A DNA stretch of 64,000 bases from Methanocella paludicola SANAE (lineage in GTDB: Archaea; Halobacteriota; Methanocellia; Methanocellales; Methanocellaceae): NCBI RefSeq assembly GCF_000011005.1, contig NC_013665.1, forward strand, positions 930,001-994,000, read 5' to 3'. This document shows, piece by piece, positions 43,038 to 50,693 of this stretch. The notes under the pieces were generated by a model. That model searched no databases. It was given only the letters and a program-made list of their open reading frames with translations, and was not told where the DNA came from. Every line of letters begins with the position of its first letter. Position 1 is the first letter of the stretch. A program made the position numbers and the translations under genes.

Positions 43038-45341
43038 CTATCCAGTTAGTTGCTCTTCCTCACCGGTAGAATCATGCGCTTGAGGTGATTTGGTAATATC
43101 CGGATAATTGACCAATAGGGCATCCACAAGGTTATCCCATTTTGATGGATCGAACAAGCCATCATTGATTCGCTGTTGCTTGACATCGATTATGGTCGTG
43201 CCGAGAATTTTCCCCAGTTTATCATAGTCTTCATAACAATATTCCTCAAGCAATGGTATAATGTCGTCGCGAAGCACGCGACAGAATTTGGAAAAATCTT
43301 TCAACGGTTGTCCATTTTCGAGAAGGTAAGTGTGTCCAATCAAGAGGTTTCGTGCGTCAGGTCCTACATTATCAAGGATACTGCTATTTATTGCATCTAG
43401 CCATGCGCCAAGGGGTATACCATTTATTTGAGCATTGCCGAGTATATCGTAATCTGGCATTAGTTCCACGAACCCAAAGCGTCTCCGCAGGGCTGCGTCA
43501 AGCAATGAGATAGATTTGTCAGCGGTGTTCATAGTGCCAATGATAAACACGTTAGGTGGGACACGTAAGGCATTCCCACTTAATGGGAGTAATACAGGCT
43601 TATTCCTCTTGTCCTTCTCCATTATAGTCATCAATTCGCCAAAAATGCGGGGAGTATCACCCCGGTTGAATTCATCAATAATCAGGTAATAATTATGGAT
43701 GCTACTGGCGGCTTCGGCACATAATTTCTTGAAGATTCCATCCTCTACATTAAAGACCATTTGGCCATTCTCTACCATGGAACGGTATCCTTCGATGAAG
43801 TCCTCATAACCAAATGATGGGTGGAATGTACACATCCTTACTAAGCCGCTTTTATTTTTGTCACCCTCGATCACCCGTTTCTCCTCTTCGGTAAGATCTT
43901 TAAAAGATTTATTGAATGCTGATCGGGATGCTAATTCCTTGGCAGCCTTCTCCGCCCAATATGTTTTTCCTGTGCCTGGAGGTCCATACAGAATGACCTG
44001 GCTTTTACGTTCTAACACAGACTGGATTCTACTTATGATACCTGTGAGTATTGGCAGAGGAGGTTGGGGTGCTACATAAGGTTTGTTAAGATATTTTTCA
44101 ACAGTCATTAAAGTACCTTGACTGGTTATTTGATATACAGGCAAGTCAGTATCCTCTATACCCATCGCTTCCTCGTCGTTCAGGGAAAGCCATTCTACCG
44201 GTAGTTGATGGGATAGTTCATAGGATGGGACATAAGAATAATTCCCAATAACATTACCCGCTCCGAGAATATGATATCCAGATGTTATAAGCACTAAATC
44301 GCCCTCGTTAATCCTGTTAGCAAAGTAGAAGACCTGTTGTGCGGCTTTTGTAGATGCAGGTGGAGATAAAGAGTACTGTGACTCAATAGATTTTTTGATA
44401 CTATCCAATCCTGATCGTGAATCAGGGGTTTGGGATATATCTCCAATATCAGACCAACTAATAGCTATACTGTTGTTACTCCGCATCCATTCCCATTGTT
44501 TTTTCCCCGGACCATCATCGTTGATACTTATCCTCCAGTAATTATATGGTCGCCCATATTTCAGCCTCAGGATTGTCGTTAAATAGATGATTGGCATACC
44601 TAGTTCTTTGGCCATGGCAACATATTTCCCGGCACAAATAAACCTTCCAACGCCCTCAGGCGGCATAACCAAAGCTTTTCTTAAATAAAACCTCTGATAA
44701 TTAGCATTGTGGAAATCATCCAGCTTACTTGGATATAGTAGGCTAAGATATTTATGGCCCCAGGAGACCTGGCTAAAATAGGCGAAAGCAGGATCCATGC
44801 GCTTCACATTTAATAATTTTTTCTGGAGCTCCTCGTACTCCGCATCGCTAGCATTCTCTGGCAGATCGCCCATAAGTTTGGAACACTCTAAAAGCTCTTC
44901 ACGCTGGCCCCTGGCGATCCTTATCGCCTCATCCTCGGTAATAATTTTTTGCTTTTGCGGCGATCCAGTAACCCAATCCCCTTTCCTGCTCTGATAAATA
45001 TAGAATTTTAATGCGCTACCACCACCAATACTACCGAAAATATTTGTTTCGAACTCCTCGTCATTCTTGAATTCTAACCAGTATGCCAAGCTGTCACGGC
45101 TGTTCTTGCCATGCATGTACTCAAGGAGTGCTTTCCCATCTAAACTGGCAAGAACCTCGGGGTTGAATTTTTTACGAAAATTGCTAAGATTATTATTGAT
45201 TGACGTTAGAGACTGTAAATCACCTTTTCTCACACTCTCTTCATAAAATTGTAGTAAATCAGTTTGCATTTTGCTATCTAATACCAAATACGTCACGCCC
45301 TTAACATAATAGGAATTATAGGTAGATGAATTATTCGCCAA
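43038..45341 (-). CDS. mcrB: McrB-type AAA+ GTPase with EVE-like recognition region
   Basis: 767 residues. The C-terminal AAA+ module has the Walker A loop YGPPGTGKTYWAEKAA (about residue 449), Walker B IIDEFNRGDTPRIFGEL, the sensor GTMNTADKS and DAALRRRFGF, all of the McrB pattern. The middle (WRISINDDGPGKKQWEWMRSNNSIAISW to ITSGYHILGAGNV) is EVE/PUA-like and would read modified bases. The N-terminus is a helical region with a MrcB-type domain (LASLDGKALLEYMHGKNSRDSLAYWLEF). It forms the GTP-driven translocation ring that activates McrC, whose gene follows 3 bases later. Confidence 0.9.
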   Translation of the reverse strand: MANNSSTYNSYYVKGVTYLVLDSKMQTDLLQFYEESVRKGDLQSLTSINNNLSNFRKKFNPEVLASLDGKALLEYMHGKNSRDSLAYWLEFKNDEEFETNIFGSIGGGSALKFYIYQSRKGDWVTGSPQKQKIITEDEAIRIARGQREELLECSKLMGDLPENASDAEYEELQKKLLNVKRMDPAFAYFSQVSWGHKYLSLLYPSKLDDFHNANYQRFYLRKALVMPPEGVGRFICAGKYVAMAKELGMPIIYLTTILRLKYGRPYNYWRISINDDGPGKKQWEWMRSNNSIAISWSDIGDISQTPDSRSGLDSIKKSIESQYSLSPPASTKAAQQVFYFANRINEGDLVLITSGYHILGAGNVIGNYSYVPSYELSHQLPVEWLSLNDEEAMGIEDTDLPVYQITSQGTLMTVEKYLNKPYVAPQPPLPILTGIISRIQSVLERKSQVILYGPPGTGKTYWAEKAAKELASRSAFNKSFKDLTEEEKRVIEGDKNKSGLVRMCTFHPSFGYEDFIEGYRSMVENGQMVFNVEDGIFKKLCAEAASSIHNYYLIIDEFNRGDTPRIFGELMTIMEKDKRNKPVLLPLSGNALRVPPNVFIIGTMNTADKSISLLDAALRRRFGFVELMPDYDILGNAQINGIPLGAWLDAINSSILDNVGPDARNLLIGHTYLLENGQPLKDFSKFCRVLRDDIIPLLEEYCYEDYDKLGKILGTTIIDVKQQRINDGLFDPSKWDNLVDALLVNYPDITKSPQAHDSTGEEEQLTG

Positions 45342-45398
45342 TTAATATACTCTTGCTATTGCATTATATGTAATTGAAATAAAATAAAAAAATGATGA

Positions 45399-46289
45399 TT
45401 ATCTAACATATTCTCGATATGCATCTGCAAAAACTGATTTAATCACTTCTCTATTACCCTCAAACATCCCTTCGTCGATGTTCAATCGTAGGACTGCTCT
45501 TTGTCTATCAATCCCTAATACATCTATGTTACTATTATTAAACTTACTTTTTAATACCTCTAAATCAGATGAACGGATATGGACTCTTAAGAACCTTCTC
45601 ATAGGTATAAACGCTACAAAATTATTAGCCCTATTATTCTGCGTTAATCCAATGTAATAGACATTATATTTTAATGTCAAATTTTGATCAATTTCCTTTA
45701 ATATTTCATAACATTGATCCACTAATTTCATTGAAGTTAACGAGCTTTTATCCTCCCAATAAGACCTATCAACAGGTTCGCCTTTTTCATTATCTTCTTC
45801 ATCAGTACCTAAAGAAGCTTCATCTAATACTTTTGTAAAATTTAACGTTAATGTATTACCTATTTGAATAGCGTTTAATTGTAATGCTATAATTGGTATA
45901 GCTCCATTTAAAAGAGATATTACATTTAAAAATCTGGATGTTATATCTTCAGCCACAATTACTGCACAGTGATCGTAATCTCTGTATCTATTTTGCTCAA
46001 TATCCCAATATTCAATGGCTCTAATTATGTGACTTTCATCGATTTTGCCAAGCATAAGCTCGACTTCATATCTTTTATTATTATCCGCATCTTCAAAGAG
46101 AAGGTCTAGCCTACCAGCTTTTGGTTGCATTCTCTCTTTATCTTTTAATATAAGTTCACCGAGGCCAAGGATTGATGGATCATTAGCAATAAGATCTCTT
46201 ACCCAAAATTCATCAAATAATGGATTATCTTTAATTAGGATTTTCGAACCCTTTACATAAATTAAATTAGCATTTGCTAATTGAGACAT
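45399..46289 (-). CDS. EndoMS/NucS-like PD-(D/E)XK protein
   Basis: 296 residues. After an N-terminal region (SKILIKDNPLFDEFWVRDLIANDPSILGLGEL) comes the nuclease-like core AGRLDLLFED...YEVELMLGKIDESHIIRAIEYWDIEQNRYRD, where the catalytic order D-x(n)-E-x-x recalls DUF91/EndoMS proteins; the lysine normally following Glu is replaced by a Met-Leu stretch, so activity is uncertain. The C-terminal part (DVLGIDRQRAVLRLNID) is a separate alpha/beta domain. It is 57 bases upstream of the McrB gene in the same direction and probably belongs to the same defence cluster. Confidence 0.7.
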   Translation of the reverse strand: MSQLANANLIYVKGSKILIKDNPLFDEFWVRDLIANDPSILGLGELILKDKERMQPKAGRLDLLFEDADNNKRYEVELMLGKIDESHIIRAIEYWDIEQNRYRDYDHCAVIVAEDITSRFLNVISLLNGAIPIIALQLNAIQIGNTLTLNFTKVLDEASLGTDEEDNEKGEPVDRSYWEDKSSLTSMKLVDQCYEILKEIDQNLTLKYNVYYIGLTQNNRANNFVAFIPMRRFLRVHIRSSDLEVLKSKFNNSNIDVLGIDRQRAVLRLNIDEGMFEGNREVIKSVFADAYREYVR

Positions 46290-46396
46290 AAAAAAGTTAT
46301 CGATACGTAGATAATTAAAGATAATTAGATTTTATGGCAATATTTTATTTATTATCACAAATTTTAATCGATGGATAATTATATTATCATATTAAA

Positions 46397-46596
46397 ATGC
46401 TCGAAGGAGTACTCGGACGACTCCATAACGAACATCCGAACCTACCACACAGAGATTAAGAGAGCGCAACTCGCCTATATCTCCTATTGAGATAACATGG
46501 TCGGCTACATCGAGTCCGCCGAAGCCAGGCATCCGGACAAAACTCTGCTGGATACTGCCAGCAGGAACAAGGAAGAGGCCAACGCCGATGTCGAGG
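46397..46596 (+). pseudogene. Decayed gene fragment, interrupted by a repeat
   Basis: A plus-strand frame reads like a helical protein (TNIRTYHTEIKRAQLAYISY, then an in-frame TGA at 46486, then MVGYIESAEARHPDKTLLD) and is cut at 46597, where the sequence becomes part of the dispersed palindromic repeat. No intact copy lies in the window, so it cannot be named. It shows that the repeat end joined or replaced the tail of a once coding sequence. Confidence 0.5.
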
Positions 46597-46795
46597 GCCC
46601 CAGGAAAGTTATAAACCCGTCCTCCGTGGCCTCTGAGCCCTCCCTTTTTTAAAAAAACGCGTATGAGCCTGGGGCTCGTGCATAATAGATGAAAATTTCT
46701 CGAAATTGAAAATATCCTTTGATATCTCCTCTTTTCGAGAATCTTTCATAGGAAATCTCTGTGTAACTTAGTGAACTCCATGTCCCTGTGTGCTA
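46597..46795. repeat. Partial copy of the dispersed palindromic repeat
   Basis: Positions 46597-46645 carry the inner right half of the repeat (taaacccgtcctccgtgg.. ctctgagcc) and 46747-46795 its outer right end (aaatctctgtgtaacttagtg ... ccctgtg). The left half is missing, and about 100 unrelated bases lie between. Confidence 0.7.
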
Positions 46796-46807
46796 TGACA
46801 CGCCACG

Positions 46808-46885
46808 AATGCATAGGGAAATGATGGAGAATATAGAAAAAAAATACAGAACATCAGAGACACTGTCATCATTTCCCTATGCATT
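46808..46885. repeat. Perfect 19-bp inverted repeat
   Basis: AATGCATAGGGAAATGATG at 46808-46826 pairs exactly with CATCATTTCCCTATGCATT at 46867-46885 around a 40-base A-rich spacer. No gene lies in or next to it. It could be a miniature mobile element or a strong hairpin RNA. The following 200 bases (46886-47060) contain scattered cttcgtg/cgtgtc motifs like those in the palindrome at 49553. Confidence 0.75.
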
Positions 46886-47260
46886 TTTACATTAACGTCG
46901 CTCGCTATAACAATAGTTGATATATTTGTCTTATTTTTGTGGCACTTCGTGACTTACGTCATTCGTTCGTGTCTTAATAGCTGTGGACTTGGTGTTTTAA
47001 TTCGCTTAATAGGGGCCTTTGAGTTTTCATGGTTTAATAGTGTTTACAGTGTCTTCACGATTTAGTGTTCGTAAAATCTAATAAAAAATTTTGGGTCTTC
47101 GTGTTACCAAACCGGGGGCTGTACGTGCATCGCAAACCATATACAGGCCAACTAGGTGCTTTAACTATAAAGCAGGAATATTATTTTCTATTTATCCAAA
47201 AAACAAAGAAACATTTTCGCATAATTGCCTATTATAAAATATATTCTCTATGATACATAG

Positions 47261-47452
47261 AAAAACTTATTAAGCACTTGAACAAATATATCCACTGTAC
47301 CAATCACTTACTCGCTTACCCCCTCCTCAGGGTGGATGAGCCAATACTCACATAAAAAACAAACCAACTCAAAATAACCGAACGGTGCTATACCTCCTAA
47401 GAATAGAGTCGCCCGGGAACTGCCTCCGGGCGGCCTATCCCGGGGACTTTTT
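47261..47452 (+). ncRNA. Candidate small RNA 1 (anti-Shine-Dalgarno-containing)
   Basis: A TATA-like box aaaaacttattaag (47261-47274) implies transcription from about 47295. The predicted RNA is Cys-codon-free and without an open reading frame. It contains ACCTCCT (47392-47398) in an unpaired A-rich context, followed by a GC-rich hairpin (gcccggg ... cccggggac) and a T-run at 47448-47452. A second unit with the same order lies at 47592. The spacing, promoter and terminator fit a trans-acting small RNA (inference). Confidence 0.5.
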
Positions 47453-47591
47453 ATTAACTTATGAAAATCCACATTACGATTTTTAAACTCCTTAATACAA
47501 TATGCCAGAATAATTTGTTCTATCAGTAATCGAAAAAAAGTAAAAACTTACAATAAAAATCACAAATATAATAAATTCTATCCATTTAATC

Positions 47592-47890
47592 GAAAAATTT
47601 ATTAAGCACTAGAACAAATATATCTTGTGTAGCAAACAATCTACACTCCATCCCCTGGCCGGGGAACTAACGGGGCATAAGCAGGCAAAACAAATCGATA
47701 GCTAATATAAAAGGTGTCATAATCGCCCACAATCGGGCAACTACTGATAAACGGCCTGTACGATCTTAATTCCTCGGCCAAACCCTTACGATCAAAATTT
47801 CACCTCAGAATTAAAAACGAAAGTGCATTATACCTCCTCTACTGTGGGCCGCTTACTGTACGTGGGTGGGCGGCCCAGAGTAGAATTTTA
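47592..47890 (+). ncRNA. Candidate small RNA 2 (related to the unit at 47261)
   Basis: A TATA-like box gaaaaatttattaag (47592-47606) shares 26 of about 30 bases with unit 1 through ttattaagcact-gaacaaatatat. The RNA would start near 47625. It again carries tatACCTCCT (motif 47832-47838) and ends in a strong hairpin in which TCTACT/AGTAGA and GGGCCGC/GCGGCCC pair, followed by atttta. There is no long open frame. Confidence 0.5.
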
Positions 47891-47965
47891 TTTATCATAT
47901 TTTACCAATTGCCAATATACTCCATGAGAACGTGCAATAGATAATATCCGGCAAATAAGTGTTAA

Positions 47966-47979
47966 TAATTTATTTATTT
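47966..47979 (+). promoter_or_regulatory. TATA-like box; leaderless start of the flavin reductase gene
   Basis: taatttatttattt ends 21 bases ahead of the ATG at 48001, the normal archaeal distance from TATA box to transcription start. The message is therefore probably leaderless, which fits the absence of a ribosome site. Confidence 0.5.
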
Positions 47980-48000
47980 GCACATAATAGACTAATTATT

Positions 48001-49395
48001 ATGCTCTCTTTCGACGTCATCGTCATCGGCTCCGGCGCGGGATTTATCGTCGTCGATAACGCCCTGGCCAAAGGCAAGCGCGTCGCCCTCGTGGAAAAGG
48101 GCCCCCTCGGCGGCACCTGCCTCAACAACGGCTGCATCCCCTCGAAGATACTGATCACTCCCGCGGACATCATCCGCAGCTTCCAGGATGCAAAGGCAAT
48201 AGGCGTCGAAGGGGAAGTTACTAAAGTAGACTTCCCGTCCATCCTCGGTCGTTTCCGGGCTCTCCAGGAGGACGAGCATAAGCACATGCTGGAAGAGATA
48301 AAAGCCTCCAAAAACCTCTCATTCTACCCGGTCGTGGGCGAATTTATCGGCGACTACACGCTCAAGGTCGGCGAAGAGACCATCATGGCCCCGAAGATCG
48401 TCATCGCCTCGGGCAGCAGGCCGGCGGTCCCTCCTATCCCGGGCCTAAAAGAAACAGGATACATCGATAACATCACCCTGCTAGATCTCAAAAAGCTCCC
48501 CGAAAGCCTTGCCATCATCGGCGCCGGCTACATCGGCTGCGAGTACGGCCACTTCTTCTCCGCCATGGGTACAAAAGTTACTCTCATCGGCCGCCCGCCG
48601 GTCGTCCTCGACAACGAGGACCCCGAGGTCAGCGCTGCGATCACGAAAGCCTTACCACGCTACATGGACCTCATGGTCGGCCACGAAGTGACGCGAGTAG
48701 AAAAAAGCGGCAACAAGAAGGCCGTCATCGCCCGCAGCATGAAAGACGGCAAAGAAGTCCGCATCGAGGCTGAGGAGGTCATGCTCGCCGGCGGCCGCCG
48801 CTCCAACTCCGACCTGCTCAAGCCCGAAAAATCCGGGGTCGCGACCGACAAAAAAGGCTTCATCATTGTCAACGAGCACCTGGAAACGAACAAGCCCGGC
48901 ATTTACGCTTTCGGCGATGCCATCGGCCGCTACATGTTCCGCCACACGGCCAACTACGAGGCCGACGTCGTATCAATCAACCTGCTCTCCCTCTTAAAGA
49001 CCGCCGTCGACTTTCATGCCGTGCCCAACGCGGTCTTCACGCACCCGCAGGCCGCCCACGTGGGCATGAAAGAGGCCGAAGCGGTGGCCGCAGGGAAGAA
49101 AATACTGGTCGGCCGTGCCAGATACACGGACACGGCCAAGGGCTATGCGCTCAACGCGCAGGACGGCTTTGTCAAAGTCGTTACCGAAGAGGGAACTGGG
49201 AAAATACTCGGCTGCTCCGTCGTGGGGGAGTTCGCGCCCGAGATCGTGCAGCAGGTCGTATGGCTCATGAACACCCGCGAACAGGATTACACGCCCGTTG
49301 TCCGGGGGCAGATCATCCACCCGGCGATCAGCGAGGTGCTGGGGAGGGCGTTCGGTAACCTGGAGCACCCTGAGCATCACCATAATACAAACTAA
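48001..49395 (+). CDS. Dihydrolipoamide dehydrogenase-like flavin disulfide reductase
   Basis: 464 residues. Start at ATG 48001 (MLSFDVIVIGSGAG); the upstream extension in frame has no homology. FAD-binding GxGxxG is at 10-15, the redox disulfide is GGTCLNNGCIPSK (about 38-50), the NAD(P)H-binding site is IGAGYIGCEYGHFF (about 170) and the flavin/ribityl motif is GIYAFGDAIG (about 300). The C-terminal His-Pro (HPAISEVLGRAFGNL) is the acid-base pair partner of the disulfide. It may act in lipoamide or glutathione/mercuric-type reduction; archaea often use such proteins without a pyruvate dehydrogenase complex. The C-terminus ends in a His-rich tail (EHPEHHH). Single gene. Confidence 0.85.
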   Translation: MLSFDVIVIGSGAGFIVVDNALAKGKRVALVEKGPLGGTCLNNGCIPSKILITPADIIRSFQDAKAIGVEGEVTKVDFPSILGRFRALQEDEHKHMLEEIKASKNLSFYPVVGEFIGDYTLKVGEETIMAPKIVIASGSRPAVPPIPGLKETGYIDNITLLDLKKLPESLAIIGAGYIGCEYGHFFSAMGTKVTLIGRPPVVLDNEDPEVSAAITKALPRYMDLMVGHEVTRVEKSGNKKAVIARSMKDGKEVRIEAEEVMLAGGRRSNSDLLKPEKSGVATDKKGFIIVNEHLETNKPGIYAFGDAIGRYMFRHTANYEADVVSINLLSLLKTAVDFHAVPNAVFTHPQAAHVGMKEAEAVAAGKKILVGRARYTDTAKGYALNAQDGFVKVVTEEGTGKILGCSVVGEFAPEIVQQVVWLMNTREQDYTPVVRGQIIHPAISEVLGRAFGNLEHPEHHHNTN

Positions 49396-49552
49396 TTTTA
49401 TTTAAGATTGGGATTTGTAAATACAGCCATTTGGTTTCTTACCTCGAAAGCCAGTAGTACCATGCTTGCTCTTTTTAACTATTTCTCCTGTGTTCGACTC
49501 ACGCCGGTCCTTCCGATTGATAACATTCGCCATGGCCTATCCGTGGTACCTG

Positions 49553-50075
49553 TGGGCGTTGATTTGTTCGGTCGGTATCACGAACCTCTCCAAAGGAATT
49601 AAACCACGAATCTTTTTTTAGATTTTTCTCACGAAGCCTCGAATGCTCTAGAACACCGTCAATGCCCGAACTCTCTAATCCACAGGGCAGTGCTCTAAGT
49701 CTCTAACGCGCTAACCCGAAACGAAGTCTCTAAGTCTCTAAAACACGTTTGAAACGCTAAACGTTGGAGCACGAACACTCTAAAAGCCCGGTCGTTCCCC
49801 AGTACTTTTGGGTATTAGTGGCGTTGGCGATTTAGCCGAGCCTTAGAGAGTTAGTGCTATGTCGTTTAGCGTTTCGAACGTGCATTCGAGCTTTTGAGCC
49901 TTCGTTTCGGGTTAGAGTCTTCGAGAATTCGAGCACTGCCCTGTGGATTAGAGAGTTCGTGCGTTGACGGTGAGTTCGATGCTCAGAGATTTAGTGAGTA
50001 AAAATTATAAAAGAAAATTAGTGGTTTAATTCCTTTGGAGAGGTTCGTGTTACTGACCAAACAAATCAGCGTCTA
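49553..50075. repeat. Half-kilobase imperfect palindrome
   Basis: The ends (49553-49608 and 50020-50075) are near-perfect reverse complements over about 50 bases (gatttgttcggtcggtatcacgaacctctccaaagg against its mirror). The inner parts also pair, with arms such as ccacagggcagtgctc/gagcactgccctgtgg (49680-49695 and 49930-49945) and aaacgctaaac/gtttagcgttt. It holds no gene. It is unlike the repeat at 16650 in sequence, though both share cacgaa/ttcgtg and ccacaggg words, so they may be related families of palindromic elements. Confidence 0.8.
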
Positions 50076-50120
50076 AGGGCAACATGGTAAATAATGGGCG
50101 GCAATCCTTTGAGAACAGTA

Positions 50121-50387
50121 TTATTTGCCTAGCTTGGAGTCCTCGCTCCCCTTCTTTTTATCCTCGGGAGACTTCCTCTCCGCACTATCAAAAGACTCAT
50201 CTTCCGACGTGTACGTCGACGACGACAGCACAACGGGACCCCTCAGATCACGCATCGGGGCAGTCGGCCCGCCCTCACGCTCCTCGCCCATCTCACTCTC
50301 ACGATGGCTCTCGATACCCTCGTAAATATCCTTTCCAGGCTTCTTCGTCGAATAAACGTTCTTATCCACGTCCTTTTCTTCCGGCAT
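50121..50387 (-). CDS. Small hydrophilic disordered protein, 88 aa
   Basis: From the ATG at 50387 (MPEEKDVDKNVYSTKK) with GGGGTG 8 bases ahead; a longer frame reaching 50471 would include a Trp/Cys-rich N-terminus without protein-like character. The protein is polar throughout: Glu, Lys, Asp, Ser and Arg make up most of it, with a Pro/Thr segment (APMRDLRGPVVLSSSTY) in the middle. Possible regulatory or stress protein. It is divergent from glmS with about 300 bases between. No family recognised. Confidence 0.55.
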   Translation of the reverse strand: MPEEKDVDKNVYSTKKPGKDIYEGIESHRESEMGEEREGGPTAPMRDLRGPVVLSSSTYTSEDESFDSAERKSPEDKKKGSEDSKLGK

Positions 50388-50545
50388 ATACACACCCCAT
50401 GAACATCTCAAACGGCCCCAAAAAAATACTATGGCGGGCATAACACGGCAAAAATTACCCCACAACCACATGCTAATTAATCCGCTAAAAAATAACCTAT
50501 TTTATAATAATATCATTCTTATTTATAGAATTTAATATAATCATG

Positions 50546-50557
50546 CGTATAAAATAG
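50546..50557 (+). promoter_or_regulatory. Probable glmS promoter with a long leader
   Basis: cgtataaaatag is a good TATA-like box, implying transcription from about 50580 and a leader of about 110 bases before glmS. No glmS ribozyme-like core is recognised. The leader can pair GTCCG near 50605 with CGGAC 50685-50689 just before the start codon. Confidence 0.4.
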
Positions 50558-50693
50558 TACCCATTAGAGTTGGAACTATAGCAGGCTTACGATCTGGCGG
50601 GCAAGTCCGGGTGACTTAACCGTTACCATCAACGACGCTTACCATGCCACTCGTTCGCACGGCTACTATTGATAAACTCTTGGTCGGACAACT

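Noticed and set aside
46486-46488. In-frame TGA as a possible selenocysteine or pyrrolysine-like readthrough
   Set aside because: The surrounding frame is cut by a repeat and shows no SECIS-like hairpin; decay is the simpler reading.
47065-47253. 62-codon open frame on the plus strand
   Set aside because: No ribosome site, biased composition, and it lies in gene-poor repeat debris; no reason to call it a gene.
49440-49525. Possible tRNA 3' end (tgttcgactcacgccggtcc)
   Set aside because: The T-arm-like segment pairs only partly and no matching 5' acceptor arm or anticodon arm lies upstream; it may be an old fragment at best.
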